Shown here: positions 19,575-31,621 of the stretch, one piece after another
Layout of the letters: each line of letters starts with the position of its first letter
How positions within the stretch are numbered: the stretch's first letter is position 1
Origin: Triparma columacea
Taxonomy: Eukaryota > Sar > Bolidophyceae > Parmales > Triparmaceae
Assembly (NCBI GenBank): GCA_030267965.1
Contig: BRYA01000219.1
Location: 12,145-71,602, forward strand
DNA: 59,458 nt
Direction of reading: 5' to 3'
Notes under the pieces: model-generated
Seen by the model: only the letters and a program-made list of their open reading frames with translations
The model's database searches: none
Told to the model about the DNA's origin: nothing
Program-made: the position numbers and the translations under genes

Positions 19575-20787
19575 TTAGGTTTGTGTACCTTTCTCCCACA
19601 CAACGTTACGCTCTTGGTCCTTGATATCATCGCCCCTCTTGAACCCTTGGTAAAGCTCCATAACGTTACAAATTTTCTCCTCCATTCCGCCCTCTACTCC
19701 CCTTCTCGCGCAGTCTTTCTCCTCCCACACCTCTGCAATTACAAAACAGGGCTCTGAGCTCCTGCGCAGGACGTCGCTCGCCCCCTTTAAAGATTTAGCT
19801 TCCCACCCCTCAACATCTAAATGCAGCAACCCAAGGGGGCTGATATCGTCGACCATTGAATCGAGCGCAATCATTCTAATCTTACGTTCGTCATCATCAT
19901 TGCTACAGTCACTTTCACTATCATCGGTACAGTCACTTTCACCAACATCCTCTCCCCCCACCCGCACCCCACCGCCCTTTTCCTCTCCTTCCCCCGCCTC
20001 CTCGTAAATCATGCTTCCGTCAAAAATTGCCTTTCTCTTGCCTCCCCTCTCTGCAACAACCATCCGCTCTACTTCACCCACTGCGCAATTAACTACACGC
20101 ACGTTCACCCCATTAGCATCCGCTACCATTTTAATCCATCGACACTTCAACAAGGACGGCTCGAACGCGAAAAAACGGATATCTTCTCGGCCAATGCTCT
20201 TGGCGTGTACCGCCATAGTCAACGTGGTGTCACCAAAGTGAGCACCGACATCACAAAAGCTGCTATTGGGTGCTAACCTGCTCAATAATCCCGCCTGTGA
20301 CCAAAGGAGGTTAGCTGTAAGGCTTGTGGGAGCTCCCTCCCTCCATCCTCACCTCAAACCTCTTATGTTTTCTGCAGCGTCGCAATTGACCTTCGTCCCC
20401 CCGACATTCTAACGGGAGCCCAGCTGTGTCCCAAACTATGACGTCGCCCAGGACGGTCTTCTTCTGGTAATCCGGTGGCCGAGTGTTGAGAAGAGTGTAA
20501 GTCGTCAGAAATTGCTTCCACTGCTCATCGTCATTGAAGTAGGGGCAGCCCAGAGCTGTGTGTCCTTCCACGAGACATATATGGCAGTGAGAATGGTCAA
20601 GACCGCATTGATCTGCCCCCTTCATGCAACCCTTCTTTGCATCGTAGTTGTGGAACCTGCAGATTGGTATCCCAGCAGGGTTGAGTCTGAGGGGCATCTT
20701 TAATGGATGCGCCTTCTTCCTTTTAGCACGCAAATCTGATAAGATCTTATAATTCGCCGTCACAGCGTCTTTTTCAGCCATCTCCAT
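19575..20787 (-). CDS. zinc-finger protein fused to FkbM-type methyltransferase
   Basis: Two exons (20787-20353 and 20294-19575) give 384 residues in frame. Exon 1 carries C/H-rich zinc-binding sequence: CRFHNYDAKKGCMKGADQC-GLDH resembles a CCCH finger, and CHICLVEGHTALGCP a short CXXC-H-C knuckle. Exon 2 is a Methyltransf_21/FkbM domain: SSFCDVGAHFGDTTLTMA is the SAM-binding motif I, FFAFEPS the motif II acidic turn region, and LLHLDVEGWEAKSLKGA the conserved LDVEG-E element. An acidic Ser/Asp insert (DCTDDSESDCSNDDDE) interrupts the fold. FkbM enzymes O-methylate sugars or small molecules; a substrate cannot be named. The zinc-finger part suggests RNA or nucleic-acid association, which is unusual for this family. 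The start is 36 bp from the divergent ATG at 20824. Confidence 0.75.
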
Positions 20788-20823
20788 TCTTGGCAGATTT
20801 TTGTGGGTATTTTAATCAAATCA

Positions 20824-21264
20824 ATGCAGAACGAGTTGCGCCAAATTTTTAATGCAACATACCTAGAATCCTACGATGCAGCTGCACACGACGAAGAATA
20901 TATTCAAAAGGGCTTCAATGAACATTTTGCAGCAAGTGTCAGAAAAGCACTGGAGGTCGGGGAGTTGTTGGGGAGACAGATTGCAAAGCGCGAGGTCGAT
21001 AATATCGCAGCGAGTGTAAAAATAGGTTTACAGGAGATAATAAGCGAGGCCAACGGGGTTAGAGAAACTGCTGAAGAGGTCCTTGATGGAGGGGTGGAGG
21101 ATGGAGAGGATGGTGAAGATTGGTTGGTGGAAGACGATGATGAGGAGGGTGCTGGGGGAGTGGTTGAAAGCGTAGGGGCAAAGATTGAAACATTAGACGC
21201 CAGCACTTGTCTTCACCCAGCAGATCGGTTGTACAACGACTTGATAATAAATACCCAAAGATGA
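20824..21264 (+). CDS. small acidic helical protein, unknown
   Basis: 146 residues starting MQNELRQIFNATYLESYDAA. The first 85 residues look helical with alternating charge (GFNEHFAASVRKALEVGELL), then a Gly/Glu/Asp-rich acidic linker and a short C-terminal segment, HPADRLYNDLIINTQR. The GF...A...G..LG pattern is faintly like the Yae1/LTO1 iron-sulfur adaptor domain, but the glycine repeats of that family are not convincing. The gene sits head-to-head with the zinc-finger/FkbM gene and its stop is 22 bp from the stop of the next minus-strand gene, which argues that it is a real, tightly packed gene. Confidence 0.55.
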   Translation: MQNELRQIFNATYLESYDAAAHDEEYIQKGFNEHFAASVRKALEVGELLGRQIAKREVDNIAASVKIGLQEIISEANGVRETAEEVLDGGVEDGEDGEDWLVEDDDEEGAGGVVESVGAKIETLDASTCLHPADRLYNDLIINTQR

Positions 21265-21286
21265 TTTTACAAAAACACAAACAATA

Positions 21287-24200
21287 TCACCATTCGTCTG
21301 CCCATCCATCATCGTCTCCAAACCCTGCTTTGTCACTATCATCAGCAACGGCCTTTATGGCGAGCGGCTTCACTGGCAGTTTTGGGATCGTTGGCAACTT
21401 TTTGGGCACCTTTTTCGTGCCCAGCGAGACTTTCTTCGCAGGTTTCTTGAGAAGCAGGGGCGGTGGCTTAAGAGACTGCGCGGTAGAGGGCTTTGCAGTG
21501 GCAGGGAAGGGGGCGGGGGGAGGACCAGGGAAGGGGACCTGATTAGGCACTTTTCGTACATCATCTTGCTCCCTCTTCCAGCGCTCTTCTGCATCTCTCT
21601 CCAACTCTTTTTCGATTCTGAGCTCTTCCTCCTCGAGCGTTTGAGCAGGAGTAGGCGGGGCATCCGAAATTTCTGCATACCATCCGGCTTGCTCGATTAA
21701 TGCGCGTTCAATTTTCTCCTCCTCTTCTTGTTGTTTGGCCGCAAGCTTAGCTTCAGACTCCGCGGTTTCAGCAGCAGCAGCACGTAGTGCCTCGAGACGT
21801 AGAGCAGCAAGTCTATTCGCAGCTTCCTCTTCTGCCGCCAAGGCGTCCTCAGCCGCCTCAAGCCTCAGTTTCTCGGCTACGGCCGCAGCCTCCTCTGCCG
21901 CGATACGTGCCTCCTCTTCCAACCTCAAAGCCTCAGCCTTCGCAGCTTCCTCAGCCGCGATACGTGCCTCCTCCTCAAGCCTCAGTTTCTCAGCTACTGC
22001 CGCAGCCTCCTCAGCCGCGATACGTGCCTCCTCTTCAAGCCTCAGTTTCTCTGCAACGGCCGCAGCCTCCTCAGCCGTGACACGTGCCTCCTCTTCCAAC
22101 CTCAAAGCCTCAGCCTTCGCAGCTTCCTCAGCCGCGATACGTGCCTCCTCCTCAAGCCTCAGTTTCTCGGCTACGACCGCAGCCTCCTCTGCTGCGATAC
22201 GTGCTTCCTCTTCCAACCTCAAAGTCTTAGCCTTTGCAGCTTCCTCAGCCGCGATACGTGCCTCCTCTTCAAGCCTCAGTTTCTCGGCTGCAGCCGCAGC
22301 CTCCTCTGCCGCGATACGTGCCTCCTCTTCCAACCTCAAAGTCTTAGCCTTTGCAGCTTCCTCAGCCGCGATACGTGCCTCCTCTTCAAGCCTCAGTTTC
22401 TCTGCAACGGCCGCAGCCTCCTCAGCCGTGACACGTGCCTCCTCTTCCAACCTCAAAGCCTCAGCCTTCGCAGCTTCCTCAGCCGCGATACGTGCCTCCT
22501 CTTCAAGCCTCAGTTTCTCGGCTACGACCGCAGCCTCCTCTCCTGCGATACGTGCTTCCTCTTCCAACCTCAAAGTCTTAGCCTTTGCAGCTTCCTCAGC
22601 CGCGATACGTGTCTCCTCCTCAAGCCTCAGTTTCTCGGCTGCAGCCGCAGCCTCCTCAGCCGCGATACGTGCCTCCTCCTCAAGCCTCAGTTTCTCGGCT
22701 ACGGCCGCAGCCTCCTCTGCTGCGACACGAGCCTCCTCTTCCAACCTCAAAGTCTTAGCCTTCGCAGCTGCTTCGAGACGAACCCTCTCCTCGGCCCCGA
22801 GACGAACCCTCTCCTCAGCCTCGAGAAGAACCCTCTCCTCAGCCTCGAGACGAACCCTCTCCTCAGCCTCGAGACGAACCCTCTCCTCAGCCTCGAGACG
22901 AACCCTCTCCTCAGCCTCGAGACGAACCCTCTCCTCAGCCTCAAGACGCGATTTCATCTCAGCCTCAGCTCTAGCCCTCGCTTCCTCTTCAATCCTTAAC
23001 GCCTCAACCCTCGCCTTCTCTTCTTCCTCCTTTCTCTTCCTCTCTTGCTCAACCCTCCACCTTTCTTCCTCTTCTTTCATTTCCCTCTCCATCTCCGCTA
23101 GTCTCTCTTTCTCGAGTCTTTCCTCCTCTTCCTTTTCTTGCTTCATGGCCTCCTCTCTTAGCTGTTGTAGCCTCAACTCTGCCACATCAACGCTTCGATT
23201 AACCGCTTCCTTCTCTTCCTCCTCCATCACCTCTTCATCATCCGCTCCACCTAATTTTGCAACCTTCATTTCCACTTCATCGAATTTATCATCTGTGAAG
23301 TCATCGTCCTCATCCCATACCCAATCTTCCCCTCCCCCCTCCTGTTCGCGACCCCCCATCCCTTCCTCCACTTCTACTTCCCCAACCTCCTGCCTCAACA
23401 ACCCCCTCAACTCTATGACCATGAGTTGGTCAACTTGCCCCCTGCCCCTCCCCCCCCCCACGATAACATCCAAATTGAAGTCGTCCTCATGTTCGTGTTC
23501 CACCGCCCACTTTAACGCCTCCGGAAATCCCGCGTTCCCGGTCATTATCGCGCACCTCCTCGCACCGTGATACCCGTATCCCATGTGTTGAAGCTTCTTG
23601 ACGACTTCTTCACTTGGAACAATGTCCATCCTCTCACGGAGCGCCATCGACGAGACGAGATTGGCCTCAGAGAGCTTCGTCAGCACGCTCAGGCATTCTG
23701 AGAAGATTGAGAATCTGATATCTTCGTCCTCGACAAGCCTGCGATGAGCGAGCCGGGGTTAATTATATGATGGTGCGTTATACTCGAGTGCTGCGCTCCT
23801 CTCCTGTCCTCTCTACTACTCTCCTCACCTCACTACGCTGAAACCAAACTCCCTCATGTCAATGATATCACTCCTCAAAGTCCCCTCTTCGCTCTCTTCA
23901 ACTATCTCACTGCACGCCTCTGCGACCCAAATCATCACCTTCTTCCCTACCCCAGATAAGATAGATAGCCTCTCCAACTCCACCCTCTCCTCGTCGCCTC
24001 CCCCCCCCCCCCCAAGTTCGAGCATCCTAATGTCCGCCATGGAGTTGAAAACCTCGACCTCAAGAATAGCGAGCTTCTCCCTGATCCCCCTTACCCCCCC
24101 CCCCACCCCTCCCCCATCCTTTTTGTAGAACTTCATCGGGCTGTCCACCCCCCCTACTGCCTCCTTCGCGACCTCCCTCGCCACAGTCTTCATCCCTTTC

Positions 24201-27200
24201 ACGACTTTACTAACTCCCTTGAACACGCTGAAGGTACCACTAGCACTCTCATTTGTCAACGTGGCAAGCGCAGACGCAGCATCATTGCTCCCCCCCCTTT
24301 CTTCCCGAACAGTCCCCTCGCCTCTCTCAATTTCCTCACCAACACCATTCACCTCACCAGCCGCTGCACCTTGAATCTTCAAGCTCTCCATAGCGTTCCA
24401 CCAACGTACCAAACCTTCCCCTCCATCCCCTCCGTTCTCGCTCACCCACCTCATTCCCTCTGTGCACAAGTCCTTCTTGGCCCAAAGGTTATCCCATTCC
24501 TTTTCGCCCAAAAGATCTACAATCATTTCTATGTTCCCTAGCCCACCCCGCCCCCCTTTTAGCGTAAGAACTTGCAAGTAAGCGGCCTCGCCCCATTCCT
24601 TCTTCCCTGCTTTCCACCTCCCCACCCTTTCACTAACTACGTCGTGTTCAACTTTAAGCCTCGTGCTCGCGAACTTGAAAATATCAACACCATCTCCGGT
24701 TGCCTCTAAACACTGCGCAACGATCGGCTCCCAGCCTCCCTCCACCTCGATCGCCCTCCTCACCCCCAAGAACTCTTTCCTATATCCAAGAGCGGCCGCC
24801 TCCCTGCAGGTGTTAATAAGTCCCCGGGATTCTGTCAGGAGGGGCACGGACGCAACAACCTTTTGGGGGAAATGGGTGAGAATTACTGCAGTCGTTGTCG
24901 TATGTTTAGACTGTACAGACTTACCTTGCAAACATTGCTAAACAGCCTGCTATCTATATCATTGCAACCGTCGATCGCCTTGAGGACCTCCTCCTTCAAG
25001 GTGGCTAAACCTCCGCTTGCCACAATCCTCTCGACACCCTCTACGTCTCCACCTCTCACACACAGGGGGGCAAGCTTGGAGGACACGTAGCCGTATTCAA
25101 CCTCTCCGCCGTAGACCTCTTCAAAGAGCACCGAAATATCCTTGAGAATATTGCTCACTGCCATCTCGTAACCTTGTGTGAGGAATCCTTGGAAGATCAG
25201 ATCGACAACATCGGTCCACCCCAACTTCAGAAACTCACTCACAGTCGTTGGGTGATCGTTGACATTCCACTTCCTACATATATTGAGCCCCGTAAGTGCC
25301 CTCTGTATTTTTGTACCTGCGTCTCCCCCCATTTGGCTTGCAGCCTCCCATAACATGCCGCCTTGCTCCTCCTCAACGGGAACCACAAACAACATTTCGC
25401 CCACAGCCTCGTCGTAGGAGTCATCGAGGACATCCCTTACCCATGCCTTGGTGGCTCGCTCCAGTCCGACGTCTATCATCCACTTCTTTACGGCCGTTCT
25501 GCAGACCTCAAGATTGTACTCCTTTAGCAGCAAAACAAGGTCAGGTTGGGCATCAAGCGCATTTTCCACGAGACCCCTCACCCCCTCAGGGTCATCGAGA
25601 GCGCCAAGATCTTCGTCGGCATCAATCCCAGCCTGCCTGAGCGCGTCGAAGACGAGAACTTTGTCTTGGAATTCAGGATAACCGAGCTTGATCAGTTCTC
25701 GGGCGACCTCAACACTCCTTATAGCAGCATAATTGGGGCTCAGACAGGTTGGGACAGAGTCAGATGCCGGGATGACACTTGACACGTACTGTGGGCCAAC
25801 CGAGGCCCAGTCGAGATCGCTGAGCCACTCGTACGTGTCGGGCTCCCCATTAGACAGAAGGTGCTCGATGCCGCAAAGATCGCCCTTCCTAGCTAGCGAA
25901 GTCAGCAACAGGGCCCTCGGAACCGTCAGGAAGAGCGCGAAATTGGGCTGGTAAAAATTCTTGTCGTGATTCCCAGGCCTCGTCAGAATGTGAAGGTAGT
26001 GGTTCAGTTTTCCCAAGATTTCAGCATCCCCGTGCTTGGAAACGCAGCGCTCGGCCAGAGCCTTCCAAGTTGCGATTGTAAAGTCGTCATTGGACTCGGT
26101 GAGAAGTTGGTGCATATCCTCTTTACTTGCCCTGTCGAAAACTTCAAAAGTCTCCCCCCCGTTCCCTCTCCCGAGGACCAGGCGGAAGATCATCTTGACG
26201 ACACCCCCCGAGAGCTCGACGTCGCGGGGGAGAGACGAGAGGGCTTCGACAGCATTCTCCACTTCACTGCGTTCAACCATTGCTTTGAGTGCTTCATCTG
26301 GGTCCATTTCAATCAAATCGAGAGCAACGCCCCCCTCGCACACTATTCGGACACTCCCGTTCGATAAGAAATCCACACGATCAACTCCAATATCGAAGGC
26401 GCGAACGAAGTTAGGATGCATGATTCTATTATTTCTCGTAGCATAGAGGACATCATTTGATCCGGAAGAAACATCGAAGCAAGCAACGTCTTCAGCCACA
26501 AGATTCCACTCGGCGTCTACCCGGAATAGGCCCCCGTCAGTTAGAAGAACATATAGACCAGATGCAGCGACTTTGCAAAGTCTCACCCCTACATGATGGG
26601 CCCGGCCTTGGAGGAAGTTTTCAGTAGGGTCGATCTCCCTACCCTTTTCATTCTCGTAAATGCACACCCTCGTATGCGACGGCGAGTAGACGCAGACCGA
26701 CGACACCCCCAACGCAACGTTGATTAGACCTGTCTCTGAAGTGTGGAGGGGGGTGAAGGTAGAGTTGGAGAGATCGCACCGCACGAGGACAGCACCGGAG
26801 ACGATGTACAGAGAAGAGGGGAGCGTAGGATCAGCGTGGATTGCAATGTCGCCAGTGGCAAGAGAGGAGGGGAGCTGGAGGGTTTGCGACTCCTCCTTTG
26901 CCGCAGGGAGCGCATGTATTTGTAGCTGCCTTCTGCAAGAAATCGACACCCCGCCGAACCACCCCCTCTTGATTTCCTTTTTATCAACAATAATAGCAAC
27001 CATGTGTCTACTGACCATCGAGCAGGCTTTAATGGAGCCCCCCCCAGCCGGCTCAATCGAGTTTTGGGAGTCTTGAACATCTTCTAGAGATTTTAACACC
27101 GTCACACTTGCTGACGAGTTAAGAACCAAATAGTCAAAATGATTGGCGACACTTGATACAGGGTTTGAGAAGTGTAGTGGAGAAGAGGAGACCCAGAGAC

Positions 27201-27225
27201 GAGCCCCAGCTTCGTCCCCCATCAT
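21287..27225 (-). CDS. large beta-propeller/alpha-solenoid protein with UBA domain and EA-rich coiled coil; possible NBAS/Sec39-type ER-Golgi tether
   Basis: Three exons (27225-24925, 24859-23829 and 23738-21287) join in frame to 1927 residues. Residues about 1-300 are beta-rich, propeller-like; about 300-1110 are helical repeats, for example PRALLLTSLARKGDLCGIEH. A UBA domain follows near residue 1140: VVKKLQHMGYGYHGARRCAI, NAGFPEALKWAVEH. Then come more than 400 residues of KLRLEEEARIAAEEAA-type repeats predicted to form a long helix, a Pro-rich stretch, and a C-terminal GFGDDDGWADEW. Tryptophan pairs in acidic context at chain ends bind the delta-COP mu-homology domain in several COPI factors. 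Propeller plus solenoid plus such a tail fits an NBAS/Sec39-like tether of the Dsl1 complex, but I do not see a decisive Sec39 signature. A VPS/HOPS-type solenoid is an alternative. Architecture confident, name not. Confidence 0.62.
21840..22960. repeat. coding tandem repeats: alternating 57-60/117-nt units and an 8-codon unit
   Basis: On the plus strand the string AGCCTCAGTTTCTC recurs at about 21861, 21977, 22037, 22155, 22271, 22388, 22505, 22622 and 22682, i.e. spaced about 60 or about 117 nt. At about 22770-22950 a 24-nt unit (CCTCGAGACGAACCCTCTCC...) repeats about seven times, encoding RLEAEERV on the minus strand. All are exact multiples of three and lie in the coiled-coil exon. Confidence 0.9.
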
Positions 27226-27391
27226 GTTGTTTCCAAAGGCTGAAAGAAGGAATGCAGTCTCAGAGGGAAAAAAATAGCAACTTGAAGAAATGAGGGAAGA
27301 GGCTTTGGAGCCCTAACAGCCGCGAAGACAAAAGGAGCAGATTGAACAAACTCAGTAAATTTTTTGGGAAATGATTTGTTGTTGATTAAAA

Positions 27392-29882
27392 TCACCACCG
27401 AGGGTCCCCGCTGAAGCGCTCCGCTTCAGTGAGCGGCGCCGCTTTTTTCTTGGCTATGAAGGTCTGACTCTTTGGCTTTCCTGTGTGGTGATGAATGAAG
27501 CGGTAGAAGTCTGTTCCCTTGCCAGTCTCGTCTTTGGTGAGGTATGTAGTGGCATCGTTGGGCCTCAAATCCTCCGTGAAATCCTTCGGGTCTTCGTAGG
27601 GGTCTCCGCTAAATGCTGAATAAGGTGCTGGTCGTAGCGGCACCTTCTTTCCACTGGGCAACCTGGCGTTTCTCACAATCTTGAGGCTAGTTTTTTGTGC
27701 CTTGTCCTTCAGAATGTCCGAGCGCCTGTCGAGCTGGTCCGGCTTGTCTTTCTGGACGAACCCTCCTACGAGGAAGTCCAAGCTATCTACTACAATGGCG
27801 TCCCTCCACCTCTGCTTCTCCTTCTCCAAGAGTGCCCTCTCAGCATCAGCCTGTTCCTCGCCGTTCAAGTGGACGCTGTTGAAGAATGCTGGGTTCTTCG
27901 TCTCAGTTAGCTGCCCCCTGGGAAGCTGCGTGCTACTACCGATGTTGGAGCTCGTATAATCCCTCGAGAAATTGGGGGCCTCAAAGCCGCCGAAGATCAT
28001 TTTCCCGTTGCTTGGCACCGTGTCAAAATCCTTCTGTCCCGGCTTAAGTTTAATCTCTCTCTTAACGTTCTCCGGGTGCAGTTCATTCTCGACCCACTCC
28101 TCCCTCAAGATCTCGATACGACTCTGAGAGGGCTTACTGGGGTGGACAGCATATTCGCTGGCCTTGCGGGGAGCGGGGTATATGAACCCACGCTTTGTCT
28201 TCCAGCGAGACCTATTGTCCTCTTCCTCGACCTGCTTCAAGCGCTCGCCATCGACCATACTCACGGTCTGGCTTGTGAAGTCCTTGGAGTATGTGAAGGT
28301 GCAGTTTTTCTCCTTGCTCAGCCTGTCCCTCATTTGTTGCTTTTTAATCTCCGTGTAGGCCAACTTTTGCGAACTGTACACGTGCCTGTTGGGATCCTCG
28401 AGGGTGTCTAGCTCCAGCCTCTTCTCACGCAACACGTCGGCTTCTTGCTTGGCCACCTCCAATAGGGCCGCCTGCTCCTTCAAGTAGTCAGGGGCCGTGC
28501 GTGTCAGCAAGTATTCTTCAAACTCGGGGTTCTTGTGATCGGTGGGCCCCTTCAACCTGACGATCTCTCTCTTTTTCTCATCTTCGATAACTTCCTCGAC
28601 GACGGGGGCCTCCTCCTTCCTCATCCAGCTCCTAATCTTTTTCTTGGGCTTGACACCGAGGATATCTTCCAAGCTAATGGACTCTCCGTACTTGCTCTCG
28701 ATGCTCGTTACCATGCTGGCCGTGGGGAACATCTGCAAAACGTTAGCCTCCGAGAGCCTGTTCGAGTGCCTGATCTCCCCCAGCCTGTGGAGTGCCTCAA
28801 AGCACTCCTCGGAAACCTTGGCGCGGTTGTATATCTCCGGCATCGCATTGAGCATAGGCAAAGGCTCCCTCAGCCTGACTTTCTTCAAGTCGACGTTGAA
28901 ACTCGTGTACAGCCTCTCCTTGAACCTGACCTCAGGGTTGCTGAGCACCCTGAAGCTCCAGTCGTTGGCCTGACTTCTCGGCACATCAGCCAGGATACTC
29001 TCAATGCCCTCGACAGTTCCCTCCAGAAAGATCATCCTGCTGTCGTCATCGAGCACGGTAAAGCCGCACACGATGTTCATCGTAGCATTCTCCGTAGCCT
29101 CGACCTGCTCAGGCGTCAACTGGTAGCTCATCAAGCTCCCGATCATTGTGTCTTTCAGGGCCGCCTCGTTGACCTTGGCAATGGCCGCGTTCAAAGCCTG
29201 CAGCAGCTTCACGTTCTTGTACTCGAAAGTGTACACTGCTCTCGTGAAGGGCCTGAAGATGATGTCATCAGGGGGTCCGGTTCTCTCCGCATTTCCCTCC
29301 TCCAAACTCAGCAGGGGCTGGGCCAAGCCAACCTTGATCCCAACGCTCGTCGTGGTGCTCCTGTGGTTCAAGTGCATCTCCGCTTGCTGCAGGGGGATCT
29401 GAGAGTCCGAAAGGTAGTTCCCAGTCTTCCTTATGAGCACCTCGCCCTCGTTCAGCTGCCACTCGTCCAGCCCTCCCTTCGGAATTCTGCGTCGAGCGTA
29501 GTGGGTTAGAATACGAGTGGGTGTACCATGCCAAGTAAAGTCAATCTCACCTCCTCCTCTTCTCCTGTTGAATATCTAGCCTCTCCTTGACGAAGGGAGA
29601 GGGGGGTTCCTTCGGCTTCTCCTTGCCCTTCTTATCGAAATTGTTTTTGTTGTAGGCAGCCGATAGCTGCATGCTCTGGTCAAGGAGGGGCGTAATCTTG
29701 CACCTGGAGATTCCATGGCTGCAATGGTCTCCAGCCTCAACCCACCCCTGATGCATGACTTTGAGCCTCATTTCGTCTATTTCATACACGTCCATCGGCT
29801 TTGATGGGCCCGCGTCCTTCTTCTTTTTCTTCACTTCACCGTCATCCCCCTATTTACGAGAGAGGAGGAAAGGTTAGTTTTT

Positions 29883-29927
<45 letters not shown>

Positions 29928-31387
29928 ATTGTTGTTGATCGTCATCGCCATCGTTGAAGGCATTGTTTTCTTTCGCCCATTCTCACCTCTTCGTCATCCT
30001 CCTGCGCTATGTGACCCCCGGCGAGCAGCATCTCCCACCTCAAAGTGTCTGCGAGGAGCTCCTCTTTAGATGGGATTGGTTGCCTATCCTGCAGCTCCAC
30101 CGTCACAGGCATCGTCTCCACACACTCGTGGAGGAGCTGCCTATCCAAATGCCCTGTGAGGTAGCAAGTTCTAAACTCAAACTTGTAGTCGGGCCTGTGC
30201 GGCGCGCTCTGGGTCCTCGTCACCCTGGGGTAAATCGATTTGTCCCCGACGAACGCCCTCACAATACAGTAAGGGGGATAAGCGTACTCCTCCAGGAGTC
30301 TGAAGGGAGACGGTTCGACGTAGTGCTGATGGTTGATGCTACTGATCCGAACCCCGGGAAGATCCTTCACGTTGCGTACGTGGATCTCAAGGGGGTTGTG
30401 TTTTGCCAGCGCAGGCCCAGTCAGGAGCTGGCTGTCGACAGTCAGGGTAACCTTCAAGTACCTGGGTAGAGGAGGAGCGCGATTGAGCAGCAGCAAAGCA
30501 ACCAAGTGAAGTGAAGTAGGGTTAGCAATTCGATTGTGCGGAGACGCGCGAGTGCAATCAATAACTTGTTTTCAGTAAACGATAAACCCCCCCCCCCCTT
30601 ACCCCCCTTCTCACCTGAGTCCTGTGGGCGGAGGGGCAGCCTCTGGATAACTCTCGTATGTGGAGACGTCAGGTCCAAAACTCAAGTTACCGAATTCGTG
30701 CACTATGGGTTCCGAACTAGTCATGAAGCCAGAAAGGTCAAAAGTGTCGGTGAAGATGAAGTTCCTCCCGACAGCAGGCTCGGGCACACCAACAGGGGGA
30801 ATCTCATTGCCCTCCTCGTCGAATGTAGGCTCTGGCACGTCAACTTCGTACGTGCTCTGCCCAGGAAGCGTCGCGGTGGCACCCTCCGCGGCGTCGTCTT
30901 TCATGGTGAGGGTCATGAATGGGAAGTCATTGAATTCCAGCAGGCCCTTTTCGTCCAAAGAAATGCTGTGGGCCTTGGAAAATTTCAAATGGAGGGCCTC
31001 AGGCTTCGGGTCAACCGGGGGCTCCTCGGGCTCCGCAGGATCCTCAGCAGAATCCCCCCCCTCCCCTTCCTCCTTCTTCTCCTCCGTCTCCTCCTTCTCC
31101 TTGGGCACCTCAAGCCAACCGTCTCCGGCATCAACGCCAAGTACCCCGGTCTTCTCCTTAATCCTTTTCTTATCCTCAAGCATGGAATACCTGAAGGAGG
31201 GGTTAGTCACCTGCAACACCCTGTTAAAACCAATAGGCTCGGGCTCAGACATGAACTTTGTCGTATTTTCCACATCTTCCTCTGATGTGGGCTCCGGACT
31301 TGTGGATGGGTCAGCCTCTTCATACACAGGTTCCCAAGAACTGCGCAAAGAGGCCTCAATGGTCACTGTTATATTCATTTTCGACAT
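27392..31387 (-). CDS. large acidic/helical protein, possible cilia- and flagella-associated protein
   Basis: Four exons (31387-30615, 30461-29987, 29849-29551 and 29486-27392) join in frame to 1213 residues. The N-terminus (MNITVTIEASLRSSWEPVYE) and a Glu/Pro-rich segment are followed by a beta-rich part (YLKVTLTVDSQLLTGPALAK, NPLEIHVRNVKDLPGVRIS) resembling a C2-like fold. The C-terminal 690 residues include IIFRPFTRAVYTFEYKNVKL and FRVLSNPEVRFKERLYTSFN, an alpha/beta region, and many charged helices. The overall look recalls DUF4550/CFAP92-type axonemal proteins, but I recall that family only loosely, so this is a weak suggestion. No enzyme motif seen. Intron 2 holds a GTT microsatellite. 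The gene is 166 bp from the start of the minus-strand gene downstream. Confidence 0.6.
29880..29938. repeat. (TTG)n trinucleotide microsatellite in intron
   Basis: About 17 nearly perfect TTG/GTT units inside intron 2 (29986-29850) of the large minus-strand gene. Being intronic, length changes would not alter the protein. Confidence 0.9.
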
Positions 31388-31621
31388 CTCAGCCTAACTC
31401 AGCTTAACCGCCGGGGAGTTGGGGAATGAATTACAGGGCTTCTAAGGAAAAAATCTCCTATAAATGAGGAAAACCGGTCAATTGGTTAAAGGATATCGGC
31501 CCGAAATTTCCTCAAACGTGATCCAGAATAAATTCCAACTTGTCGTTTTTGGCCGGCTGGAATCTCCCGGCTCCCGGCTTCACAGCCCTCACCCGGCACA
31601 ATCATATCCTAGACTTTGAAA

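Noticed and set aside
21735..23570. 611-residue plus-strand ORF, Ser/Ala-rich
   Set aside because: It is the antisense shadow of the EA-repeat coiled coil on the minus strand. The minus-strand frame joins cleanly to two upstream exons and contains a UBA domain; the plus-strand protein has only low-complexity repeats.
28535..29509. 324-residue plus-strand ORF
   Set aside because: It lies opposite the last exon of the large minus-strand gene, whose exon joins are in frame; the plus-strand translation has no recognisable motif.
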